From contig NC_053390.1 of the NCBI RefSeq assembly GCF_905171765.1, positions 142,432,968-142,496,967 on the forward strand: a DNA stretch of 64,000 nucleotides, in the 5' to 3' direction. Made by a program: the position numbers and the translations under genes. A model generated the notes under the pieces. It had not been told where the DNA came from. It ran no database searches and saw nothing but the letters and a program-made list of their open reading frames with translations. Numbering within the stretch: the stretch's first letter is position 1; the number at the start of each line of letters is the position of its first letter. This document shows positions 56,701 to 64,000 of this stretch, in pieces. The DNA is from Bufo bufo. Taxonomy: Eukaryota; Chordata; Amphibia; Anura; Bufonidae.

Positions 56701-57951
56701 AGGAGAAGGCAATCCGTTAAGGACAAAACAAGATATATCCTCCACATGAGTGTCACCTACAGCTAACCGGATATTGTGAACAATGCCCTTCAGACATCTC
56801 TGTGAGAGTGGAGCAGAGTCAATAGCAAAAACAGGTATATCCTTTTCTAATGTGCAAACCTGAAAACCATGCATGGCTACAAATTGAGTATCAATAAGAT
56901 TGACGGCCGCTCCACTATCAACAAAAATCTCACAAGAAATGACTTTGCTCTCTAGCGCCACCCTGGCAGACAGGAGAAAACGGGAACTGCAGGTCAGAGG
57001 AAAAGCATCAATTCCTACATCAACTTTGCCCAAAGTAGCAGATGAAGCAGAGTTTGATGATTTACCTTTTGAGGTTTTTCTCTTATTATCGCTCTTAGTA
57101 CAGTTCAAGAATCTCCTAGACGGACAAACATTTGCCAAATGACCTATGCCCCCACAACAAAAACACACCATACTCTGAGGACTAAATCCTCTTTTATCAG
57201 GGGCAAGTCGACCTAGCTGCATGGGCTCCTCCTCAGAGGGGAGCGAGACAGGATGAGGCCCCTGCACACTGAATGAGTCCGCACCACTGCCCCTAGACTG
57301 ACAATGGCTGGACAGAGAGGTCTCGTTTCTTTCTCTTAGACGCCTGTCAAGGCGTACCGCCAATGACATGGCAGACTCTAAGGACGTTGGTCTCTCATGG
57401 AAAGCAAACGCATCTTTCAATCTCTCTGAGAGACCATGACAGAACTGACTCCGGAGTGCAGCATCATTCCAACCTGAATCAGCTGCCCATCTCCGAAATT
57501 CAGAACAATAAAGCTCCGCAGACAGTTTGCTCTGGCTTAAAAAACGTAAGTTAGATTCGGCCAGAGCAACACGATCCGGGTCATCATATATCTGCCCCAG
57601 GGCCACAAAAAATCCTTCCACGGATCGAAGGGAGGGATCCCCTGATGGCAGCGAAAAAGCCCAAGTCTGAGCATTACCCCTGAGCAGGGAGATGACAATC
57701 CTCACCCTCTGCTCCTGATTACCAGAGGAATGTGGACACAAGCAAAAATGGAGTTTGCATGCCTCTCTGAAGCGAACAAAACTCTCACTGCCCCCAGAGA
57801 ACGTTTCCGGAAGTGAGACCTTTGGCTCGCAACAGATTCCATGGGCCGGAGCAGAGCCCAATGCTTGAAGCTGAGTCATAGATTGACGGAGATCCGCTAC
57901 CTCCAAAGAAAGACCCTGCATGCGGTCAACCAGGCCAGAAAGCGGATCCAT
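53545..57951 (-). CDS. Chromovirus Gag-Pol polyprotein, intact
   Basis: 1468 residues. Gag occupies roughly residues 1-280 and ends with a CCHC knuckle (CFCCGGIGHLANVC, ~260-273). An aspartic protease motif (FVDSGAAVNLID) lies near 341. The RT has KDGSLRPCLDFRELN, GAYNLVRVREGDEWKTAF and YLDD at 652-655. RNase H begins near 796 (VDASEVGVGAVLSQ). Integrase has the HHCC zinc region (HHDTVLAGHPG ... CETCARAKVP), then MDFITDLP, SDRGTQF and HPQSNGQTER for the D,D,E triad. A C-terminal chromodomain (YLVHWKGYGPEERMWVP, ~1350) would direct integration toward chromatin. The start at 57951 lies just inside the 5' LTR and primer site. Gag and Pol share one frame without a stop or frameshift, as in Tf1 rather than sushi-ichi. 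The last ~60 residues are encoded by the polypurine tract and LTR. Confidence 0.95.
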   Translation of the reverse strand: MDPLSGLVDRMQGLSLEVADLRQSMTQLQALGSAPAHGICCEPKVSLPETFSGGSESFVRFREACKLHFCLCPHSSGNQEQRVRIVISLLRGNAQTWAFSLPSGDPSLRSVEGFFVALGQIYDDPDRVALAESNLRFLSQSKLSAELYCSEFRRWAADSGWNDAALRSQFCHGLSERLKDAFAFHERPTSLESAMSLAVRLDRRLRERNETSLSSHCQSRGSGADSFSVQGPHPVSLPSEEEPMQLGRLAPDKRGFSPQSMVCFCCGGIGHLANVCPSRRFLNCTKSDNKRKTSKGKSSNSASSATLGKVDVGIDAFPLTCSSRFLLSARVALESKVISCEIFVDSGAAVNLIDTQFVAMHGFQVCTLEKDIPVFAIDSAPLSQRCLKGIVHNIRLAVGDTHVEDISCFVLNGLPSPLVLGLPWLTRHNPTIDWQGRQINEWSDFCRENCLTATFAEVSTKTVPSFLSDFSDVFSESGVQELPPHREFDCPINLIPGAKLPKARLYNLSQPERIAMQTYISESLNKGHIRPSKSPVAAGFFFVKKKDGSLRPCLDFRELNRITIRDPYPLPLIPDLFNQIVGAKVFSKLDLRGAYNLVRVREGDEWKTAFNTPNGHFEKLVMPFGLMNAPAVFQHFVNSIFYHLMGKFVLVYLDDILIFSPDVQTHQDHLFQVLQILRENKLYAKLKKCVFMVSEIQFLGFLLSASGFRMDPEKVRAVLEWELPENQKALMRFLGFANYYRKFILNYSSVVKPLTDMTKKGADFSSWSEEALAAFSKIKESFASAPVLVHPDVSLPFIVEVDASEVGVGAVLSQGPSPAKWRPCAFFSKKLSPAEKNYDVGDRELLAIKLAFEEWRHWLEGARHPITVFTDHKNLAYLESARRMNPRQAKWSLFFSRFNFVVTFRPGIKNVKADALSRCFPGGGNSEDLGPILAEGVVVSALYSDLEAEVQAAQTEAPARCPSGKLFVPPELRHKLFKEHHDTVLAGHPGSRATVDLIALRFWWPALRKSVEGFVAACETCARAKVPRSRPSGSLLPLPIPSRPWTHLSMDFITDLPRSSGKSVILVVVDRFSKMAHFVPFPGLPNAKTLAQAFVDHIVKLHGIPSDIVSDRGTQFVSRFWKAFCSRLGVRLSFSSAFHPQSNGQTERLNQNLETYLRCFVAENQEDWCSFLPLAEFALNNRRQESSDKSPFFGAYGFHPQFGTFSGGALSGLPEEERFSLSLSTIWQKIQSNLRKMSEKYKRVADKRRVPGPDLSVGDLVWLSTRNIKLKVPSWKLGPKFIGPYKILSVINPVAFCLDLPRVWKIHNVFHRSLLKPYVQPTVPSSLPPPPILVDGNLEFEVSRIVDSRIVRSSLQYLVHWKGYGPEERMWVPVSDIKATRLIRAFHRAHPEKVGPGCPESTRRGGGVLSLPELWDVLTALFLHPCDDVTTRAGRSFLFPSSQLRLISLPLYSPSSYCRCGLYFSFGL
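53727..53747 (-). other. Polypurine tract
   Basis: On the minus strand, CCCGTAGAGGGGGGGGG followed by GGTAC lies directly upstream of the 3' LTR and would prime plus-strand DNA synthesis. It is also coding (RRGGG). Confidence 0.85.
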
Positions 57952-57969
57952 GTCAAAAAAGACGGTTTT

Positions 57970-57981
57970 GGTGGATTATAA
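57970..57981 (-). other. Self-primer binding site
   Basis: Immediately inside the 5' LTR the minus strand reads T-TATAATCCAC-C. The ten bases TATAATCCAC are perfectly complementary to GTGGATTATA, which lies at the predicted transcript 5' end in the LTR (58440-58431). The sequence does not begin with TGG, so an ordinary tRNA primer site is not evident. Tf1/sushi-group elements use the 5' end of their own RNA as primer. Confidence 0.75.
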
Positions 57982-58593
57982 TGTCACGGCTGTATGTGAG
58001 CAACAAGAGCATGCACAGAAAATAGAGCTACTGACCAGACCCAAACTAGGGAGGATAAAGGGTTACCCCTGTCAGACCCTCGAAATCTCTCCCTATGCTG
58101 CTAAGCCCATGTCCGGATCCAAATGGTGGAAGGAGGCATGCCCGCGTACCTAAAACTGATGAGCACTGTAACCCCTACAATAGTGGAAGGGGCACGGCCA
58201 CCGGTGCCCTGCTCAGTATATGGAGGGAACCGTGGTCGCCTCGGATCCAGTCAGAAAACACACAGATACACAACAATGTCTGCACACTTAGCTGAAGGGG
58301 CTGAAGTGAAGACGGATCCAAAGACAGGCTGGCAATATCCGGAGTACTTGCTGCAGCAGAACACAGGTCCAGTGAAAGGATAGCATGCAAGGGAAGATAC
58401 TCAAGCAAGAGCTACAACCCAAATGAGAAATATAATCCACACCTACAATAGGAGGAGGGGGAATATAAAGGCAGGGAAATCAAACGCAGCTGGGAGGAAG
58501 GAAACAGAAAACTCCTCCCAGCTCTAGTAGTGACATCATCACAGGGGTGGAGAAACAGAGCTGTGAGAACGTCCCAAAGCTCTGGTAGTGACA
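57982..58593 (-). repeat. Chromovirus 5' LTR
   Basis: 612 bp, same boundaries and nearly identical sequence to 53115-53726. It carries the promoter elements annotated separately. Confidence 0.95.
58431..58469 (-). promoter_or_regulatory. Chromovirus TATA box and predicted transcription start
   Basis: On the minus strand, TTTATATTCC (TATA at 58467-58464) is followed 27 bases later by GTGGATTATA starting at 58440. That spacing is normal for TATA-directed initiation, and the predicted first ten bases are those complementary to the primer site. This implies a U3 of about 150 bp. Confidence 0.65.
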
Positions 58594-58700
58594 CATATAT
58601 CCTGAGCGAGGAAGGCAACTGAAGACGAAAAGATCCCAGATATTATTCTATATGGTCCAATAAACTTAGGCGCAAGTTTTTCGAGATGGTACTCAAACCA
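58594..58700 (-). pseudogene. Old chromovirus relic, pol fragment right of the young insertion
   Basis: On the minus strand, 58690-58610 encodes APKFIGPYRIISGI-like residues, matching GPKFIGPYKILSVI in the post-integrase region of the young element. It belongs to the same relic as 52180-53114. Confidence 0.65.
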
Positions 58701-59727
58701 AAAATAAGTTATGCACCACCTTAGTTATGTGAAAATTGACCAAGCACCACTAGCTGTTTATACTCATTTGCATAACTTTTTCCAGTTGTTCTTTTTTCAT
58801 TTTTCAGTAGTAAAGTACTAGGTTACAGATCCTGCGAGCGTGTGAAAAAAAGTGACATTACCCAGTGGTTTGTTACCCACTGTGAAAAGGGACTGGCATA
58901 ATGGCTTATATCCTGTGGGGTGTATAATATGTTTAATGGTATAGAAATGCAAGGAATATGTATAATCAGATAAATGCAAAATCAAGTTTTATTTTTCTAA
59001 ATAAAATGTAATTATAGCTACTATAACATTAGGTAAAGCTTTTACAAATTGTCATCTACCAATATACAGTACCATTATCATGGTTTAAAAATGAATGCGA
59101 GAAGTGCTAAGCTTTTCTAAGAAGAATGAATTAAGAGCCAAGTAAAAGGCAGAAAACATCTGAAAAGGAAGTTAAACTTCCCAAATAATAACATAGGATC
59201 TGAGGGTGCTCATTATACAGTCTCAAACTTGTGACATTTTCATAAAGTGCTTATGAAACTTTAACATTTACAGACCAGTAAGCACTTTCCTCCACACTGG
59301 AAGAGCTGGTAGAGCTCTGTGACTGTTAAAAAAATGTAGAAAACTGTTTAATGACAGACTAATGTTTTCGACAATTTGATTTTCTATAAGGCAGGATTGC
59401 ATATTGCATATTGCAAAATTACCTCAAATTTAGCAGATTTAAGAGTAACTTTTTTTCCTGTAAGCCAATAGTCAATATAAAGTATGGCCAGACCCCACCA
59501 TAAGAAGTAGTACTGCTTTAACACGTGAGGAATATGCTTGCCCCCGATTAATGAGAGCAGCAATGACTAGGGTTGCATGCTGTCTGCTCAGAAGGAGAGA
59601 AGAAGAGGAAATAAAAAAAGGAGATAAAAGCACCAATAAGCAACATATTCTGCAGAAAACGGTGCTCACTGCAGGAGAGCAGCAGAGACAAAGAACATGA
59701 GAAAAGGGAGTCCCCCTCTTTCTAGCA
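58701..59727. other. Unrecognised spacer
   Basis: A/T-rich sequence without recognisable coding or repeats. Confidence 0.4.
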
Positions 59728-59735
59728 ATCTAATC

Positions 59736-59882
59736 CAGGCATGCTCAACCTGCGGCCCTCCAGCAGTTACAAAACTACAACTCCCATCATTCCTGGACAG
59801 CCTACAGCTATCAGCCTACAGAAGGGCATGGTGGGAGTTGTAGTTTTACAACAGCTGGAGGGCCACAGGTTGAGCATGCCTG
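59736..59882. mobile_element. hAT-type MITE, 147 bp, exact 8-bp TSD
   Basis: The ends CAGGCATGCTCAACCTGCGG and CAGGTTGAGCATGCCTG are inverted repeats, and ATCTAATC flanks both sides (59728-59735 and 59883-59890). The arms continue inward as CCCTCCAGC and ACAACTCCCA/TGGGAGTTGT, so the whole element is a near-complete hairpin. Confidence 0.92.
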
Positions 59883-59890
59883 ATCTAATC

Positions 59891-60884
59891 TATCTACAAT
59901 ACATACATACATACATAGGAGAGCGGCTTAACAGAAGTTGATAGTAATGATGTCAATCACAATATAGTCTCACCGACATTAAGCAGCTAACTAATAAAGC
60001 ACTATGAACAGTTCAGAAGTTTTCATTATAAGACTTTGCTTCAAATGCACCACTGTTCATATCAATTACTTAGAACATTTTAATTGGATTTAATTCAGTT
60101 TTTTTATTACATCGCTAAATTCAAACATCCATGAACATGCTATCCATTAGAAAACTACTGATTGTTTTATGACTGTCTGCATAGATAATAAAGCAGCTGA
60201 TGAGCACTCAAGACACTGTCTCTCTCACTCTCACTCTTTCTCATTCTCCGAAATTGAATCACACAAGTTGGTTTAGGTGGAATCAGACATTTTAGAAATT
60301 TTTGAAAAGTTCAGGTTGAATTTTCAAATTTTAGAATCAATCTGCTCATCTCTAGTGGCAGCGTTATGTTGTGGGGCTACTTTGCTGTTCGGCCTTGGAG
60401 ATGACAACCTCTAGGGTCTTCCTCTGTTGCACAACGCATAAAAAACACACCTGTCCGCAGTCCTGCTGATGCTCTGTTGCTGGCTGCTTCCAGACTCCTC
60501 AGGACCAGGAATCAGCAGGTTCTCATGAACATTGCAAAGGGTTCAGCAGTCACAGTGGCTTGAACGGTACATCACTGCTATTATGTAATCTTTAAAATAT
60601 GCAACCTCTCTGCTTACACATTAGTGTACTGAATAGCAATGAACAGGCCATACAGCAATGCTTGTGTTAAAACATTTACAACTCTTTTTAAATATTTTTC
60701 ATTATTATTTATTTATCACAATCCTCGATATTTGAAGCAAGTAAATAATTATTAGGCCTCCAAAATGGAAGGTTGTCCAGAAGCACCAGCCCACTATCTA
60801 GTTTCTACATTTTATTATACCCATACTACAGGCTGGATAATCAATCAATCAATGAAGCAAGAAGAATGAAAAAAATTATTATGC
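59891..60884. other. Unrecognised spacer with short simple repeats
   Basis: A CATA tetranucleotide run near 59902-59918 and a CTCTCA-type run near 60220-60245. No gene was recognised. Confidence 0.4.
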
Positions 60885-61285
60885 CATAGTAACATAGTTT
60901 GTAAGGCTGAAGACATCCTTCCATCCAGTTCAGCCTGTTAGCCTGCAAAGTTGATCCAAAGACAAGTAAAAAGCCAATGATCCAATTTTCCTCATTTTTA
61001 GGGGAAAATAATCCTTCCTGAATCTGAACAAGTAATCAGAATAACTCCTTGGAACAATAACCCAATGACCCCTGAAATCTACCCCTCTTGAATTCCTTTA
61101 TTGTACTCACCATCACCACCTCCTCAGGCAGAGAGTTCCATAGTCTCACTGCTCTTACCGTAAAGAATCCTCTTCTATGTTTGTGTACAAACCTTCTTTC
61201 CTCCAGATGCAGAGGATGTCCCTCGTCACAGTCACAGTCCTGGGGATAAATAGATGATGGGAGAGATCTCTGTACTGACCCCTGA
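60885..61285 (-). pseudogene. CR1-like LINE 3' fragment (second family)
   Basis: The minus strand encodes CR1 ORF2 C-terminal residues of the type EERRFVHKHRRGFFTVRAVRLWNSLPEE (about 61205-61105, with frame noise), followed by a 3' end reading TACAAACTATGTTACTATG. It differs from the CR1 at 34910-39150. It is interrupted at its left-reading side by the poly-T of the next insert. Confidence 0.7.
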
Positions 61286-61287
<2 letters not shown>

Positions 61288-61338
<51 letters not shown>

Positions 61339-62362
61339 ATATTTTATTGTTATAATACAAAAATTTAAATCCATATTACATACTTGATATTATAAATTCC
61401 ATAGATCCGCCAATTCTGATCTGTAAACATAATTGACAATAATTTCATGCAGATATCCATAATATGTCAGTATTTGAAAATCAAAGGGAGGTCTCCTACT
61501 GGGGAGGGTGACAGGGCTCACCCGACATCCTAGGCTTGATAATGCAAGTGGAAAAAGCAACCCACTTAGCCCAGGTTCTCCATTCGCTACAGGGATAGGG
61601 GCCCGAAATCCAGACAGCCGCCCGGCAGCGAGCGCCGCTCGCGCACGCCCTCCCCCAGACACGGGCAAGTACGAGCGGAAGGACTGGCACTCATGTGGCC
61701 GATCGCTTTATGCTCACATGCTGCCTAAAGGCGAGCTTGCAGCGATCTTTAATCGCAGGCATTTGATAAAGCAAAAACCAGAGAGGGGAGTCCAGCAGTC
61801 TTTTACCACAGTGGTAGAAACCCACTCGTATATTTTACTGCCTCATCCCCATATGATTAAGTCAGCTATCGGTTGCATGGTTCACCATACTTTGCGTTTA
61901 TTCGCATTGATATTTCATGCGACAGAGAACTCGAACCGAGTGTCACTCAGCAATTAAAAAGGATATAAGCAAAAAACAAAGCCAGATACCTGCTCTGTCT
62001 CTTAAAATGAGCACATAGTAGCGCGCCCACCGCGTGTGTCACCTCCCTGCCCGCAATCGAGCCCCATGTCTGACGGGAAGAGCCGTATCCCGAGCCGCGC
62101 CCGATATCCGGGCACCTCCAGACCTCGAGCCACGGTCCCCTACCCATGTACCGCTCGATATTATACCTGGATAAAAAATGTTTTACCATTATTTAATACC
62201 GGGAAGTCCCCCCTCTTTCAGTCCTGGAGACCCTCCCATGCTTCCAATATACCTCCACATTCTTAATCAATATAATACATACAGAAAAGCCGGACAGCTA
62301 GAATTTTCCCCAACTCACCCCATAAACCCACCCCCCCCCCCCACCTTGCAGGGAAAAAAAAG

Positions 62363-62398
<36 letters not shown>
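61288..62398 (-). mobile_element. Retro-insert with homopolymer runs at both ends
   Basis: The left edge is a T-run of about 45 (61288-61334). On the minus strand this is a poly-A tail preceded by CAATAAAATATTTAT with a polyadenylation signal, as in L1-like retrotransposons. The right edge is an A-run of about 40 (62359-62398) after a C-run of about 14. The interior is GC-rich at 61500-62100 and encodes no recognised domain. It could be a 5'-and-3'-end L1 deletion derivative or two oppositely oriented inserts. Confidence 0.45.
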
Positions 62399-62400
<2 letters not shown>

Positions 62401-62894
62401 GACATGATATATTTAGACATAGTTATTAGCTCTCCCTTCAGTTATATTTTTAAGCTAAATAACCCAAATTTTGATAATCAAAGATCATCAAAAGATTCCA
62501 GATGAATCTTCTACCAGTATACAAGTTTAAACCTAATTATTTGGTACAATGGGTACTAAGTGTGCCCACTAGACTGCCCCCAGACAGCACAAGCAGTCAT
62601 TTTCCATGAATGGAAGAAGATACGCTACTAATGTTCCTTATCCTTTGCTTTAATAAGCCAGGGGGAGTCATTTTATTACAGTTGAAGATTTGGTGTTTTA
62701 TTAAATGTTCCAAAATGCATCTTCACTCACTTGGACATTAGCATTCACTATATCCTAAGGGTTGTATACAAAATGTGTTTTGAGATCTGCCATTAACATG
62801 TATAGGGTATAAACTTTGAATCACATCATTGGGCTCCTCGAATATATTGTAGCACTTAATTATATTGCATTTAACATCTCTTAAGTTGAAAACA
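62399..62894. other. Unrecognised spacer
   Basis: A/T-rich, no gene or repeat recognised. Confidence 0.4.
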
Positions 62895-63433
62895 TTAATG
62901 CCTTAGTGACCAGCCTGTTTTGGGCCTTACCAACCAAGCGTTATATTCATTTTGGAGTAAATTACGCTTTTTGATCGCTTGTTATTACGTTTTTTCAGTG
63001 GCTACTAAGTATAAATGAGCAATTCTGTCATTTACATTTTTTTTTATGGTGTTTATGCGACAATACCAAACATATGGGGGAGATTTTTTTTGCTGTTTTT
63101 TACATTGAAAAAAAAAAAAGCTTTTTTTTTTTACTGGAATTTTTTATTTATTGAATGAACGTGTTTTTTTACTTTTTTTTTACCACTTAATAGTCAACAT
63201 TTTGATTTATTTTAAAATACAATGCATTGCATTTTAATGTCAGTGCTTTACTGACATTGACCAGCAGGCGGCGCCAGAGAGGAAATACTCAAGGCTGGTT
63301 TGGGGCCTATATCAGACCCAAACCAGCCCCTACACATCGCATTTGTGGGGTGCTGATGGGAGATTAAAAAAAAGCAGCGGCCCAGCCTAAGGTCCCTTAG
63401 TGACCGCCGTATGGGTGGTCACTAAGAGGTTAA
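62895..63433. mobile_element. TTAA-type MITE (piggyBac-like)
   Basis: It begins TTAATGCCTTAGTGACCAGCC and ends GGTGGTCACTAAGAGGTTAA. The terminal inverted repeat TTAGTGACCA is clear and TTAA bounds both ends. The interior has TTTTTGATCGCTTGTTATTAC, a motif also present in the 1-4792 elements, suggesting a related family. Non-coding. Confidence 0.75.
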
Positions 63434-63439
63434 AAAACT

Positions 63440-63765
63440 AGGGGGCACATTTATTAAGAATGGCGTTTTATACGCTGGTCTTAATAAAGCCCTGAGCTTG
63501 CGGTGGATCCGCCGAAGTTATGAAGAGGTGCCGGCCTCTCCATAACTTCGGCGCACCCAGCGCCAGTTCTAAATGTAAGACAGCTTCTTAGGTATCTCAC
63601 ATTTTGATCTTTTTCAACACCTGAAACAGGCATAGAACATAGTAAATGAGAAAAGCCTGCCAGCCCGTCCTCTTCCCCACCTACGCCAACAATTTTACAA
63701 GCCAACAATTTTAGATCTGGCATGAGCATGGCGAAGTTGCAGGTAGCGGTGCAACTAACTGTGAT
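63440..63765. mobile_element. Possible MITE with GGGGCACATTTATTAAGA end
   Basis: GGGGCACATTTATTAAGAATG and the hairpin CCGAAGTTATG...CATAACTTCGG (63513-63551) are typical of short amphibian DNA transposons. The right end was not defined and there is no coding. Confidence 0.4.
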
Positions 63766-64000
63766 TTAAAGGGTTTTTCCAGGAGTACAATATTGATGAC
63801 CCACCCTTAAGATAGGTCATTAGTATCAAATTGGTGGAGATCCACTGTCGGACAACCCCACTAATCAGCTGATTGAAGGGGCTGCAGGACTCCGGTGACT
63901 GCTGTGGTCCCTTCTTAGGCCAGGGAAGTCACATGGCCTAGGTGCAGCCCAGCCCCTTTCAGGTGAGGAGCTGTTATAGCAAGTGCAGCTGCTATACAAT
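63766..64000. mobile_element. TTAA-type MITE, truncated by window end
   Basis: It starts TTAAAGGGTTTTTCCAGGAG, the outer end of a TTAA-inserting MITE. The right end lies beyond the window. Confidence 0.55.

Larger units (their letters stand above)
53115..58593 (-). mobile_element. Ty3/Gypsy chromovirus (Tf1/sushi-like), complete and young
   Basis: 5479 bp with two 612-bp LTRs that differ at only about three positions by eye, one uninterrupted Gag-Pol frame, a polypurine tract and a self-complementary primer site. The LTR termini are TGTCAC/GTGACA. Flanking five bases are CATAA (53110-53114) and CATAT (58594-58598), a near-match target duplication. All parts needed for movement appear present, so the copy may be functional or only recently silenced. 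Confidence 0.92.

Noticed and set aside
57960..57981. tRNA primer-binding site for the chromovirus
   Set aside because: The bases after the LTR do not begin with TGG or match a recognisable tRNA 3' end, whereas a self-complementary match is present.
1..64000. Host protein-coding gene, tRNA or rRNA
   Set aside because: No conserved host exon, cloverleaf or rRNA segment was recognised by eye. A similarity search could still reveal short exons in the unassigned spacers.

Overview
This window looks like repeat-rich vertebrate nuclear DNA, most likely from an anuran amphibian. No host gene, tRNA, rRNA or bacterial signal was recognised. Every coding region with an identifiable family belongs to a transposable element. 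The mixture of elements is what suggests a frog or toad: ZBED-type hAT transposons with long subterminal minisatellites, Penelope-like elements (PLEs) with GIY-YIG endonuclease, CR1 LINEs with an SGNH-esterase ORF1, a Ty3/Gypsy chromovirus, and many short palindromic MITEs. The species assignment is inference.

Layout. 1-4792: two TTAA-flanked piggyBac-like non-autonomous copies in head-to-head inversion, each with internal tandem repeats. 5326-10048: a chain of MITEs, some nested and some strongly palindromic. 11917-13338: a truncated CR1 on the minus strand. 15430-21512: a decayed PLE interrupted by a Tc1/mariner relic, followed by inverted PLE-type noncoding DNA with hammerhead-like motifs. 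21781-34500: two hAT elements. The first contains a solo LTR. The second is split by a tandem PLE insertion (27848-31837) flanked by about 215-220 bp of duplicated target. 34910-39150: a near-full-length CR1. 40315-43761: a hAT-type non-autonomous element with exact 8-bp TSDs, largely filled by a G-rich minisatellite. 45367-46187: two abutting TTAA MITEs. 47113-51299: a third hAT on the minus strand. 51307-52067: another palindromic MITE. 52180-58700: an old chromovirus relic holding a young, intact chromovirus (53115-58593). 58700-64000: mostly unrecognised sequence with small MITEs, a CR1 fragment and a retro-insert with homopolymer tails.

Most notable systems. (i) The chromovirus has near-identical 612-bp LTRs and one uninterrupted 1468-codon Gag-Pol frame. 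Instead of a tRNA primer site, a 10-nt sequence just inside the 5' LTR is perfectly complementary to the predicted 5' end of its own transcript. This matches the Tf1/sushi self-priming mechanism. (ii) The PLE has two overlapping ORFs joined by an AUGA stop/start, a hammerhead-like fold in its terminal repeat, and an exceptionally long target duplication. (iii) Several unrelated palindromic MITEs carry consensus 5' splice-donor sequences pointing outward on both strands.
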